Positions 1 to 8,703 of a stretch of 64,000 nucleotides of DNA are shown here, piece by piece; position 1 is the first letter of the stretch, and each line of letters begins with the position of its first letter. Source of the DNA: Prevotella sp. (lineage in GTDB: Bacteria; Bacteroidota; Bacteroidia; Bacteroidales; Bacteroidaceae). The position numbers and the translations under genes are program-made. Under the pieces are notes generated by a model, which was given only the letters and a program-made list of their open reading frames with translations, did not search any database and was not told the DNA's origin. Where the stretch lies: contig JALCDQ010000002.1 of assembly GCA_022641735.1 (NCBI GenBank), forward strand, positions 186,001-250,000, in the 5' to 3' direction.

Positions 1-377
1 TCGATAATATGCTTAGATCCACGTTCCAATATGACTATTTCTCCCTTTTGTTTAGCCTTTTTCAAAGCATAAACAAATTCTCCACTCATCGCAATTACAA
101 TGTCAGCCTTACGCATAATAATGCCTGTACAAAAATCTTGGAATTCCATTCTTATGTTTTTTGCCCATTGAAAAGGCAAAAATTTCTGCAATATCAAGAA
201 TGGCAACATTACATAAAATAAAGAGCAACTACACCTTTTTGGAAGTCCATAAGCAAAAGATCTTGAAGTAGGCACATAAGAATAAAACTTTACATCGAAC
301 CCATTTCTATACAACTCTCTTGCTAAATCGCAAACATGGAATCGACTTGGAGACAATATATTGATCTTTACAGGCAT
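1..377 (-). CDS. Glycosyltransferase (GT4-like), N-terminal part, cut by window edge
   Basis: An open frame begins at ATG 377-375 on the minus strand and runs off the left edge, giving 125 codons. The protein starts MPVKINILSPSRFHVCDLAR and continues with an alternating strand/helix pattern (NGFDVKFYSYVP, then ADIVIAMSGEFVYALKKA). This is the usual N-terminal Rossmann half of GT-B glycosyltransferases: first beta strand, an H-x-D-L-A-xx-L helix, then a strand. The start lies 4 bp after the flippase stop at 382, so the two genes are almost certainly co-transcribed in a surface-polysaccharide locus continuing to the left. The sugar-nucleotide site would be in the missing C-terminal half, so donor and linkage cannot be judged. 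The gene family is fairly sure; the exact GT family is inference. Confidence 0.75.
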   Translation of the reverse strand, partial: MPVKINILSPSRFHVCDLARELYRNGFDVKFYSYVPTSRSFAYGLPKRCSCSLFYVMLPFLILQKFLPFQWAKNIRMEFQDFCTGIIMRKADIVIAMSGEFVYALKKAKQKGEIVILERGSKHII

Positions 378-381
378 CTGA

Positions 382-1932
382 TTATGAATGAAGAATATGT
401 CGAATAAATGATTTACAGGTGTTTCTTTCCTGCATATTTAAGCCTAATATATATATAATCACTACCAAACCTATGCTGTTTATTACCAAAAGAATAAGCA
501 ACCCTACTAAATTTGATGAAGTCAATATGGATAATAGATAGCAAAGACAACTTGATGTAATAGCCACAACTATAGATGGGAAAAGCGACTTTTTCAAAAT
601 CTCTGTACACTTTATGGGGCTTACCTGCAATGCGTATATAGCTCGAATAAAACAGGTAACTATATCCAAGCCTACAACGGTGACAATCAACATAATAGGA
701 CTATTGCTAATCTTGCTTACAATAAAGCCTACCGGAATTATCAAAAGATAAAATACTTCCGGATAAATCATAAACTTACTGATACGATTGGTTGCAAGCA
801 CAGATGCTCGGATGGGTTCAAAAGCCGCATAAGTAAGACTCAAAAAAACAGTAGCTATAGCAAACTCAATAGTATAACGGGGGACATTTCCTAACCATAG
901 ATGTATAATGTAATTAGCCCTGAATAAAAAAGGTATCATAATAAACAATGTCATATATACCTCTATTTTACTCCCTGTATAAACAAGACTCTTATGCAAT
1001 TCAAGGTTTCCGTCAGCATAAGTTTTTGTTATTTGCGGAGAAATAGCTTTAAAAATATTCAATCCAAATGATAAAATGGCATTCTTCAATTGCAAAGCTA
1101 TCTGATATACAGCATTAAGCCCTACGCCAAAAGTCCAGTTGATAACCAATATAATGCCTTGGCTGGAGAGGGTTTGCAATATGTTAGATGTAGTCGATAT
1201 TCCCATAAACGTTCCTATCTGCTTCATCAATGTTTTGTCAATCCCTTTCTTATACTTTGACTCTTTGAACTGAGAGTGGCAATAAAACAAATATAACATC
1301 TGAATTAGAATACTTGCAATTGCCAAAAACATGGCATATATTACCAGCCGCTCATTCTTTGAAATGCAAGAAAGACAGAATGCTGCACCCCAATTAAGCA
1401 ATACTTGAATAGTAGTTATAACCGCGAAGATGCCCATCCTTTCATGTGCTATTATCAAAGCATTATATGGGACACTAAATAGTGTTACAATAGTGGTAAG
1501 GATAGAAAACTGATAAACCCAACATGCAGCGTTATGACTGGCTTCAGGTATATTAATACCATTATTTAAAAACACAACTCCAATAGATTCCAAAACTAAA
1601 AGGACCAACAGACACAATAATAAAATGACATTCAGAGAAGAAGAAAATACTTTATTAATATTACCATCCGGCTTTCCAAGTTCATAAGTAATAAAACGCT
1701 GAACGGCTGTAGTCACTCCCACAGAGAACACTGAAAAAATACCAACAATACTTCCAACAACCCCATAGACACCCATATCTTCTACCCCCAAATTGGTCAG
1801 CACAAGTCTTGTTGCCCATAAATTGAACCACATAGTAAAAAGCATTCGGATATATAAATATATCGAATTCTTTGCTATTCGTTTGGAATCAAAAGATTCA
1901 GACAATCTTCGTGGTATTTGATAAGACAACAT
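382..1932 (-). CDS. Wzx-like polysaccharide flippase (MATE/PST superfamily)
   Basis: This 516-residue protein is almost entirely hydrophobic helices, consistent with 12-14 membrane segments. It has the PST/Wzx start: a short basic N-terminus, then a segment with N-L-W-A-T-R-L-V-L-x-N-L-G and the loop GVEDMGVYGVVGSIVG, typical of oligosaccharide-lipid flippases. Members move undecaprenyl-linked oligosaccharide units across the inner membrane. The downstream glycosyltransferase, 4 bp away, supports a role in O-antigen, capsule or exopolysaccharide assembly. A likely promoter lies about 175 bp upstream on the same strand, leaving a long leader with two hairpins. Family assignment is firm; the substrate is unknown. 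Confidence 0.88.
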   Translation of the reverse strand: MLSYQIPRRLSESFDSKRIAKNSIYLYIRMLFTMWFNLWATRLVLTNLGVEDMGVYGVVGSIVGIFSVFSVGVTTAVQRFITYELGKPDGNINKVFSSSLNVILLLCLLVLLVLESIGVVFLNNGINIPEASHNAACWVYQFSILTTIVTLFSVPYNALIIAHERMGIFAVITTIQVLLNWGAAFCLSCISKNERLVIYAMFLAIASILIQMLYLFYCHSQFKESKYKKGIDKTLMKQIGTFMGISTTSNILQTLSSQGIILVINWTFGVGLNAVYQIALQLKNAILSFGLNIFKAISPQITKTYADGNLELHKSLVYTGSKIEVYMTLFIMIPFLFRANYIIHLWLGNVPRYTIEFAIATVFLSLTYAAFEPIRASVLATNRISKFMIYPEVFYLLIIPVGFIVSKISNSPIMLIVTVVGLDIVTCFIRAIYALQVSPIKCTEILKKSLFPSIVVAITSSCLCYLLSILTSSNLVGLLILLVINSIGLVVIIYILGLNMQERNTCKSFIRHILHS

Positions 1933-2460
1933 TATGGTTATCGGTGTCTGCTTATTCGTAACTTTACATCTATCTCTTCTTGCTGCAATAGCAATTACAG
2001 CAAGTTTATAAATAGGCTTTCAAGATGCTTCAGTTAAAAGATACAGCAGCCGCTTATGAGGCTGAGCCTCGCAGTACCATAAGTTTTCGTAAAAATGCAG
2101 TGACAAAGATAATATATTTAATTGAGAAAACAGATTTTTGTTTAGAATTATTCTTGCGCCAATAGTGAATTAACATTTTTTGTGTGATAGATAGTTGTCA
2201 CTTCAGCTTGCCTGCACAGAGGGGTTTGAGAGGAAGTTTAAGGTTGCGCAAAATTGATTTATAGATAACAAATCAAACACCTCGCATCATCAGAATCGAA
2301 AATTAAAGGTAATGCATTTGCGAATGATTAATCAGCTTTTGATAAAGCATTGCTTTCGCTATGATAAACACAAACATGTCTGATATTCTTTGAATATTCG
2401 CCTTTTGATGGATAATTATCGGTCATACCATGGAATATTTGCCCCTAAAATCTGTTTTAT
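1933..2460. other. Non-coding region upstream of the flippase operon
   Basis: The gap between the divergent flippase (ends at 1932) and MscS-type genes is just over 1 kb. The left half holds the flippase promoter and leader described separately. From about 2120 to 2460 the sequence is AT-rich. I see no credible reading frame, tRNA or terminator there. The right half contains a 22-bp-period array and then the channel promoter. Confidence 0.6.
2104..2116 (-). promoter_or_regulatory. Putative -7 promoter box for the flippase operon
   Basis: The plus strand reads CAAAGATA here, that is TATCTTTG on the minus strand, matching the Bacteroidetes -7 consensus TAnnTTTG. It points at the flippase gene starting at 1932. 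The implied leader is about 170 nt. It can fold two hairpins: one around GAGGCT-CA-GCCTC near 2060-2072, and one with CTTGCTG/CAGCAAG arms near 1978-2005. Confidence 0.5.
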
Positions 2461-2482
2461 TAAGCTCTGGAAAATATGTCCC

Positions 2483-2592
2483 CATGATTTTAAAAATTAC
2501 AGGGACAATTTGTCCGGACCGTTCGGACAAATTGTCCGGATGATTGGGACAAACTGTCCGGACTACTCGGACAAACGTAAACAACCGTCTTT
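2483..2592. repeat. 22-bp-period palindromic array 1 (GTCCGGA words)
   Basis: TGTCCGGA starts at 2511 and 2533, and TGTCCGGA again at 2555: exactly 22 bp apart. Each unit is an imperfect palindrome with TGTCCG and CGGACA arms. The next unit (from 2571) switches to a CGTAAACAAC word, related to the TGTAAACAAC words of other arrays. The three central units recur in the same order, in opposite orientation, in the array at 51506-51615. No reading frame in this region looks real. The array lies between divergent genes, unlike most of the others. Confidence 0.85.
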
Positions 2593-2931
2593 GAGAAATC
2601 CATCTGCCATCAAATGGAGAGCTTTCAACTATGTTTCATGAGGAAAAAGACTATTTTCAGGTATTAAATAGATAAATGAAAGAATTCTATTTAAACACTT
2701 ATTATCAAAGGATTAAATATTATCATAGGTCCGAAAATTGATGTTTAGAATCAATCGAAAAAAGCATTACTATTTTGAAAGACCGCAACAAATAGAAACG
2801 GCTCTATTTATTCATTCCGAAATAACCCGCAAAATTGCATCCGCACCCTCAATAAAGGCCTTAAGAAACATAAAATTACAGATTTTAATTGTAAATTTAA
2901 TAAATTATTTCTTACTATCAATTCTTTTCCG

Positions 2932-2939
2932 TAAATTTG
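2932..2939 (+). promoter_or_regulatory. -7 promoter box for the MscS-type channel operon
   Basis: TAAATTTG matches TAnnTTTG and ends 19 bp before the ATG at 2959. A degenerate -33 element, TTTC, is present 20 bp further upstream. The short leader and the fit to the consensus make it the likely promoter for the mscS-kdsA-kdsD-PLD group. Confidence 0.6.
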
Positions 2940-2958
2940 CATCAAATATTGAGCAAAG

Positions 2959-5406
2959 ATGAAGAAAATACTATTTATATTATCCCTTTTGGCCTTCGTT
3001 TTGCCATCAAATGCCGTTCTCAAAGAGGAGAATATCAGCAGTACTTTGTCGATATTAAGGCAGGAGCTGACCACTTACCACACGGAATTGGAACACCAAA
3101 CGGGGTTTATGAAAGATGAGCAGCAGCGCATACGCACGGAGATGGTATCCATCTTCAACCGCAGTAATCAGAACTCGCTGATGCTCTATTCCCAAAAGGA
3201 CGGATACATTTTCGACCTCACTTATGCTTGTCATGAGGCAACAGAGCAATATCGTGCCTTCCAACATACCGTTACCCCCTTCCGTTCTTTTGTTGACAGG
3301 GCGCAAGTGGAAATCTCCCGATATGACAGTTTGGTGAATGTCTTGAGCTCAATGTCAACGGAATCACTGACGGAAAGAGGCAAAATCGACCGCAATGTGT
3401 GTCTGACCTTAGCCGTAAACATCCGCCGCACCTTGCAGGAAAACATCGACCAGCAGAAGGATTACATACAATATTACAAGTTGACAGAGCAACATCTGAA
3501 GTCGATGAACGACTATGCCATCAAGAGATACAATGATATTCAGACGAGTATATTCAGCAATGGCGGCGACAACTACTTCAGTATACTCGGCCATTTGTCA
3601 AGGTCGATAAGGGAAGCCTATAATTCGGCGGAGGAGAAATACAAGCCTTTGGATAAAGTTCACTCACAATGGGACAGCCGGCTCATGTTCGGCCTGCTCA
3701 TTATGATTATCTTTTGGGGCATCATCTCCACTTTCCTCATGGTCGTGCTTATCAGGATTTTCTTTACGCAACTCATCAAAAACAAGAAGATGGAGATGTA
3801 TTATTGCCGCATCTTCAAGAAAAACAATGCGGCAGCTCTTCGTGAATCCTTCTTGGAAAAGCGCACTTGCATTATATGGACAGCCACGGTGGTCACCTTT
3901 GCCGCTATTTTGGGAGCAGTAAGACTGCTGTTTAATCAGGACTTCGTCATCATGGCTTGCCAGTTGCTCGTTGAATACGCATGGCTGTTAGGAGTGATTT
4001 TGGTCTCCCTGCTCATACGCTTGAATGGCAATCAAATCAAAAGCGGATTCCGCATTTATTCACCTTTGATGATTGTGGGATTCATCGTCATCAGTTTCCG
4101 TATCATACTGATACCTAACGATTTAGTGAATTTCATCTTTCCACCGGTCCTTCTTTTCTGTACCTTATGGCAGTTGAGCGTCATCAGAAGACGAGGAAAG
4201 AGCGTTCCGAAATCCGATGCTTTCTATACCAATATTACTCTCCTTGTCTTCATCGTTTCGGTTATCTCTTCGTGGATAGGATACACGTTGCTTAGCGTGC
4301 AGATACTTATCTGGTGGATTATGCAGCTCACTTGCATCCTCACCATTACCTGTATATCCGGCCTGTTACAAGCTTATGCCGACCAACATAACTATAAAGA
4401 CGCCCTCATCACCCGCACATGGCTCTATCGTTTAATCCATAGTGTCGCCTTGCCAATGATGGGCGTTGCGTCAATCATCCTCTCCATCTATTGGGCAGCA
4501 GATGTTTTCAACCTAAGCGACACGACTTGGCGCGTCTATACAATGCCTTTCTTGGATTCAAAGAACATCCGCATCAGTATCTTCGGAATATGCCAAGCCA
4601 TCGTGCTTTATTTTTTGTTCTCCTATATTAATAAGACCCTAAAGGCCTTTATGAAACTGCATTTCGAGAAAAAAGACCCCTCTTCGGCTGCCAGCAAGAT
4701 TGTTATGTCGAAAAATGTACTGCAAGTCATCGTGTGGGGTATATGGTTAATCATGGTATTAGCTATTTTCCATGTCAACAATACATGGCTCATCGTCGTG
4801 TCAGGAGGACTTTCCACTGGTATCGGATTTGCCATGAAGGACATCTTAGAGAACATTTACTACGGCATATCACTGATGATGGGCAGAATTAAGGTGGGTG
4901 ACTTGATAGAATGTGACGGTATCAGAGGCAAAGTAAGCTACATTTCTTACACCTCAACACAAATGGATACCATCGACGGATGCATCATCACATTCCAAAA
5001 TGCACAGCTCTTCAGCAAGAACTATAAGAACCTTACCAAGAATCATGGCTATGAATTGGCAATCATTCCTGTAGGAGTCGCTTATGGCTCAAACATCAAT
5101 ATGGTGAAAGAGCTTATCATCACAACCGTTACAAGATTATCTTGTCGGGAGAAAAAACGTGAAGTTAAGGTCGTATTCACTGAATTCGGAGACAACAGTA
5201 TCAATCTGAAAGTCCTCGTATGGGTGCCTGTTCTTACCCATACTTATGCAGTGAGTGAAATCATGGAAACCATCTACAGCATCCTGATGGAGAACAATAT
5301 AGAAATCCCATTCCCACAAAGAGACTTACATATCATCAACAGTACTTCTGTAAAACATGAAGAAAGTGAGGGTGAGACAATACAGGAGATTCAAAATGAG
5401 AAATAA
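2959..5406 (+). CDS. Large MscS-family mechanosensitive channel
   Basis: 815 residues. An N-terminal signal peptide (MKKILFILSLLAFVLPSNA) precedes a mostly helical, probably periplasmic domain of about 220 residues. About ten hydrophobic segments follow between roughly 235 and 630. The MscS core begins near residue 605: a glycine/alanine-rich pore helix (GGLSTGIGFAMKDILENI), then the beta domain (VGDLIECDGIRGKV) and a C-terminal alpha/beta part. This layout resembles the large MscK/YbdG-type members rather than minimal MscS. Such channels open under membrane tension and release solutes during hypo-osmotic shock. The stop overlaps the likely kdsA start by 11 bp, so it heads an operon with envelope genes. 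Family is sure; physiological role is inferred. Confidence 0.88.
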   Translation: MKKILFILSLLAFVLPSNAVLKEENISSTLSILRQELTTYHTELEHQTGFMKDEQQRIRTEMVSIFNRSNQNSLMLYSQKDGYIFDLTYACHEATEQYRAFQHTVTPFRSFVDRAQVEISRYDSLVNVLSSMSTESLTERGKIDRNVCLTLAVNIRRTLQENIDQQKDYIQYYKLTEQHLKSMNDYAIKRYNDIQTSIFSNGGDNYFSILGHLSRSIREAYNSAEEKYKPLDKVHSQWDSRLMFGLLIMIIFWGIISTFLMVVLIRIFFTQLIKNKKMEMYYCRIFKKNNAAALRESFLEKRTCIIWTATVVTFAAILGAVRLLFNQDFVIMACQLLVEYAWLLGVILVSLLIRLNGNQIKSGFRIYSPLMIVGFIVISFRIILIPNDLVNFIFPPVLLFCTLWQLSVIRRRGKSVPKSDAFYTNITLLVFIVSVISSWIGYTLLSVQILIWWIMQLTCILTITCISGLLQAYADQHNYKDALITRTWLYRLIHSVALPMMGVASIILSIYWAADVFNLSDTTWRVYTMPFLDSKNIRISIFGICQAIVLYFLFSYINKTLKAFMKLHFEKKDPSSAASKIVMSKNVLQVIVWGIWLIMVLAIFHVNNTWLIVVSGGLSTGIGFAMKDILENIYYGISLMMGRIKVGDLIECDGIRGKVSYISYTSTQMDTIDGCIITFQNAQLFSKNYKNLTKNHGYELAIIPVGVAYGSNINMVKELIITTVTRLSCREKKREVKVVFTEFGDNSINLKVLVWVPVLTHTYAVSEIMETIYSILMENNIEIPFPQRDLHIINSTSVKHEESEGETIQEIQNEK

Positions 5407-6160
5407 TATGCAACCAGTATTCATTGCAGGACCATGTGTGATAGAGTCACAAGAACTGCTCGACACAGTAGCTGAAAAGCTTGTGGAAATCAATCACCGA
5501 TTGGGCATAGACATTATCTTTAAGTCGTCGTTTGATAAGGCAAACCGCACATCCATTCATTCTTTCAGAGGTCCAGGGCTAGAAAAAGGACTTCAAATGC
5601 TGAATGATATCAAAGAGAAATATGGCTTGCGCGTACTTACAGACATTCATGAAAGCTATCAAGCAGAGGCTGTCGGCAAGGTCGTCGACGTTATTCAAAT
5701 ACCGGCTTTCTTATGTCGGCAAACTGATTTACTCATTGCTGCAGCAAAAACGGGTAAGACTTTGAATATCAAGAAAGCACAGTTCCTCAGTGGAAAGGAT
5801 ATGCGCTATCCCGTAGAGAAGGCTCTTGATGCAGGTGCGGAGGAAGTTTGGCTTACCGAAAGAGGCAACTGTTTCGGTTACAATAACCTCGTTGTGGATT
5901 TCCGAAACATACCCGACATGAAGGATATTGTCCCTACTGTCATCATGGATTGCACTCACAGCGTACAAAGACCGGGAGCAGGAAACGGGACAACAGCAGG
6001 TGATCGCCGCTTTGTTCCATCCATGGCACTGGCTGCAAAAGCATTCGGAGCTACGGGATATTTCCTTGAAGTCCACCCAAATCCTGACCATGGGCTCAGT
6101 GATGGACCAAATATGCTGGAGCTCAACAAGTTGGAAAGTTTAATAAAGGAGTTACTATGA
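5396..6160 (+). CDS. kdsA: 3-deoxy-8-phosphooctulonate synthase (KDO-8-P synthase)
   Basis: Condenses arabinose-5-phosphate with phosphoenolpyruvate to KDO-8-phosphate, the first committed step of the KDO part of lipid A/LPS core. The 254-residue protein carries the family hallmarks FIAGPCVIES near the start, KSSFDKANRTS around residue 45 and TERGNCFGYNN near 155, ending with HPNPDHGLSDGPNML. The frame is open from 5357, but the ATG at 5396 is preferred: it is preceded by AGGAG at 8 bp spacing and fits the family's N-terminus. It overlaps the channel gene by 11 bp and the next gene by 4 bp (ATGA). That next gene makes its substrate, arabinose-5-phosphate. Confidence 0.96.
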   Translation: MRNNMQPVFIAGPCVIESQELLDTVAEKLVEINHRLGIDIIFKSSFDKANRTSIHSFRGPGLEKGLQMLNDIKEKYGLRVLTDIHESYQAEAVGKVVDVIQIPAFLCRQTDLLIAAAKTGKTLNIKKAQFLSGKDMRYPVEKALDAGAEEVWLTERGNCFGYNNLVVDFRNIPDMKDIVPTVIMDCTHSVQRPGAGNGTTAGDRRFVPSMALAAKAFGATGYFLEVHPNPDHGLSDGPNMLELNKLESLIKELL

Positions 6161-7131
6161 ATACATTGGAAACAGAAAGAATGAGTCATTTACGTGATTA
6201 CGCAATACAGTGTTTGAAAGATGAAGCTGAGGCATTGTTGGATTTGATTCCCCAATTGGACGACAATTTCGACAAAGCTGTGAAGATGATGTATGAGTGT
6301 AAAGGCAAGATTATCGTTACTGGAGTTGGAAAAAGCGGCAATATAGGAGCAAAGATAGCAGGAACGCTGGCGTCTACCGGCACCCCGTCTTTCTTCGTTA
6401 ATCCCCTTGATGTGTTTCATGGAGACTTGGGAGTAATGACCTCTGAAGACATTGTTTTGGCCTTAAGCAACTCCGGACAGACAGATGAACTGCTGAGATT
6501 TATCCCTATGTTGCTCCACATGAACGTGCCTATCATCGCCATGAGCGGAAATGAAAACTCGCTGCTGGCCAAATATTCCACTATCCATATTAAGGTATGG
6601 GTGAAGAAAGAGGCATGCCCGCTCAACCTTGCACCTACAAGCAGTACCACTGCAGCCCTTGCTATGGGTGATGCGCTGTCAATAGCCTTGATGGAAATAA
6701 GGGATTTCAAGCCAAAAGACTTTGCTCAATTCCACCCTGGAGGAGAGTTGGGTAAGCGGCTTCTGACGACTGCAGAGGATGTGATGCGCACCGAAGAACT
6801 GCCTATCATACCGAAGGATATGCACCTTGGAGAAGCAATTATCCACGTCAGCAAAGGCAAACTCGGATTGGGTGTATCGTTGGAAGACAACAAAGTCATC
6901 GGTATTATCACGGACGGAGATATCCGTCGAGCTATGGAAAAATGGCAAGCTCAGTTCTTCGATAAGACTGTCAGCGACATTATGACTGAAAATCCGAAGA
7001 CCGTGTTGCCGTCTACTAAAGTCACCGAAATACAGCATATCATGCACAAATATAAGATTCACACCGTTCTTGTGGTGGATAATGACCGTCATCTGCTAGG
7101 TGTCGTTGACCACTACAGTTGCATGCTTTAA
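6157..7131 (+). CDS. kdsD: Arabinose-5-phosphate isomerase (KdsD/KpsF, SIS + CBS)
   Basis: Converts ribulose-5-phosphate to arabinose-5-phosphate for KDO synthesis. The 324 residues comprise a SIS sugar-isomerase domain (about 35-175, with GVGKSGNIGAKIAGTLASTG and ALSNSGQTDEL) and a tandem CBS pair (about 205-320, with VIGIITDGDIRRAM and LLGVVDH). This is the full usual length and order for the family. It overlaps kdsA by 4 bp, so translation is probably coupled, placing two consecutive pathway steps side by side. The phospholipase D-like gene starts 8 bp downstream. Confidence 0.95.
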   Translation: MNTLETERMSHLRDYAIQCLKDEAEALLDLIPQLDDNFDKAVKMMYECKGKIIVTGVGKSGNIGAKIAGTLASTGTPSFFVNPLDVFHGDLGVMTSEDIVLALSNSGQTDELLRFIPMLLHMNVPIIAMSGNENSLLAKYSTIHIKVWVKKEACPLNLAPTSSTTAALAMGDALSIALMEIRDFKPKDFAQFHPGGELGKRLLTTAEDVMRTEELPIIPKDMHLGEAIIHVSKGKLGLGVSLEDNKVIGIITDGDIRRAMEKWQAQFFDKTVSDIMTENPKTVLPSTKVTEIQHIMHKYKIHTVLVVDNDRHLLGVVDHYSCML

Positions 7132-7139
7132 ACAGAAAA

Positions 7140-8408
7140 ATGAATTTAAGGAGAATTCTCACATACTTTTTATTGCTTGTCTGTCTATCTGTGGGTGCAC
7201 AGACATCAGACTCAATACTGACAAATCAACTTCGTGAAAAAGGCATAACTTTCTCACATGACAACTCTGTAACCCTTCTGATGACGGGTCAAGAGAAGTT
7301 TGACGATATGTTCAAGGCTATCCGTCAGGCTAAGAGTTCCATTCATTTGGAATACTTCAACTTTCGAAATGACTCCATCGCAAACCTCCTTTTCAAGATA
7401 CTTGAAGAGAAATCGCAGGAAGGAGTGGAAGTTAGAGCCTTGTTTGATGCCTTTGGCAACTCATCAAACAACCGTCCATTAAAGAACCACCACCTAGATT
7501 CTATTCGGTCAAAAGGTATCGAAATCTATAAATTCGACCCTATTACGTTCCCTTGGATTAATCATGTTTTCACCCGAGATCACCGCAAAATCGTCGTCAT
7601 TGATGGGCGAATAGCCTATACAGGAGGCATGAATGTGGCTGATTATTACATCAAAGGCACGCCCCAAGTGGGCTCTTGGAACGACATGCACTGCCGAATT
7701 GAAGGCTCTGAAGTAAACACTCTGCAGCGGATATTCCTGAAAATATGGAACAAAGTATCAGGGGAAAACGTCCATGGAGCAAAATATTACAGCTCAGAAT
7801 ACCCCAATTCTGATTATATCAGAGAACTGAAACCCGACACCACGACCACAAAAGGCCACAAAATGATAGGTATCATCAACCGTGAACCACATACGAGCAA
7901 TGAGATTATAAGAGCTTTTTACACCGATGCCATCAACGATGCGCAGGATAGTATCAAAATCATAAACCCCTACTTCACATTAAATCACACCCTCAAAAGA
8001 GCTTTGAAGAAAGCTGCTAAACGAGGTGTGAAGGTGGAAATCATGCTTTCCACACGGAGCGACATCCCTCTGACACCTGATTGCGGTTTCTATAACGCCC
8101 ATAAACTGATGAAAGCCGGATGCCAAATATGGATGTATACTGCTGGATTTCATCACACTAAGATTATCATGGTGGATGGAAGAATCTGCACAGTAGGTAG
8201 TGCAAACCTCAATTCTCGTAGCCTCAGTTGGGACTATGAAGAAAATGCTGTCATCCTTGATAAGAACACTACGAAAGAACTTGACAATCTTTTCGAGAAA
8301 GATAAGAAACAAAGTTTCCTGCTTACAGAACAAAAATGGGATACTTGGCGTACTCCTTGGCAGAGATTCAGAGGATGGTTTGCCCATTTATTAGCCCCAT
8401 TCCTATAG
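7140..8408 (+). CDS. Phospholipase D-family protein, cardiolipin synthase-like
   Basis: A 422-residue protein with two HxKxxxxD motifs: HRKIVVID near residue 145 (followed by GRIAYTGGMN) and HTKIIMVD near 337 (followed by GRICTVGSANLNSRS). Two such motifs define the PLD superfamily, and the order and length fit bacterial cardiolipin synthases. The start at 7140 is preferred over in-frame 7119 because it gives a clean signal/anchor sequence (MNLRRILTYFLLLVCLSVGAQ) and avoids overlapping kdsD. Unlike classical Cls it has one N-terminal hydrophobic stretch that ends like a cleavable signal peptide, not two membrane helices. It may therefore be periplasmic, and activity on phospholipids is inferred only. 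Confidence 0.85.
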   Translation: MNLRRILTYFLLLVCLSVGAQTSDSILTNQLREKGITFSHDNSVTLLMTGQEKFDDMFKAIRQAKSSIHLEYFNFRNDSIANLLFKILEEKSQEGVEVRALFDAFGNSSNNRPLKNHHLDSIRSKGIEIYKFDPITFPWINHVFTRDHRKIVVIDGRIAYTGGMNVADYYIKGTPQVGSWNDMHCRIEGSEVNTLQRIFLKIWNKVSGENVHGAKYYSSEYPNSDYIRELKPDTTTTKGHKMIGIINREPHTSNEIIRAFYTDAINDAQDSIKIINPYFTLNHTLKRALKKAAKRGVKVEIMLSTRSDIPLTPDCGFYNAHKLMKAGCQIWMYTAGFHHTKIIMVDGRICTVGSANLNSRSLSWDYEENAVILDKNTTKELDNLFEKDKKQSFLLTEQKWDTWRTPWQRFRGWFAHLLAPFL

Positions 8409-8495
8409 GCATGAAATGGCTACATACGACATTGATTATCAATCAATTATAGTCCTCAAAACAGATTTTGAACTTCGCTTTGTAGCCAGAAATAA

Positions 8496-8671
8496 ACGAA
8501 AGATAAATCTATCATTTTGTAAAAGATGGCTTTTTACCTTGTAAAAGGCTATTAGAAGGAATGTAAACAACGATTGTTTACATTGTAAAAGACTACCTTT
8601 TACAAAGTGGCAAATAAGCCTCCTATCTTTTAGAAGTTATTGGTAAGCACTAAGAAGCATTTATTGTTAAG
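8496..8671. repeat. 22-bp-period palindromic array 2 (TGTAAAAG words)
   Basis: TGTAAAAG begins at 8518, 8540 and 8584 and TGTAAACA at 8562: four consecutive units exactly 22 bp apart. The unit at 8562 is a near-perfect palindrome, TGTAAACAA-cga-TTGTTTACA. The one at 8584 has TGTAAAAG/CTTTTACA arms. Flanking units lose the word but keep related stretches (AGAAG at 8632 and 8653, a 21-bp step). The array fills most of the 295-bp gap between the convergent phospholipase D-like gene and pcrA. Confidence 0.88.
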
Positions 8672-8703
8672 AAAAAAAACTACTATTTCTCGCTTCTTAG
8701 TTA

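Noticed and set aside
1..221. 70-codon plus-strand frame at the left edge
   Set aside because: Antisense to the truncated glycosyltransferase, which has clear family features.
2390..2641. Open frame of 83 codons in the flippase-channel gap
   Set aside because: It runs through palindromic array 1, has no promoter or homology-like features, and its composition is not protein-like.
2738..2962. Open frame of 74 codons upstream of the channel gene
   Set aside because: It covers the TAAATTTG promoter and overlaps the real start; no recognisable domain.
8496..8671. 22-bp arrays as possible CRISPR arrays
   Set aside because: There is no constant repeat alternating with unique spacers, the period is too short, and no cas genes are in the window.
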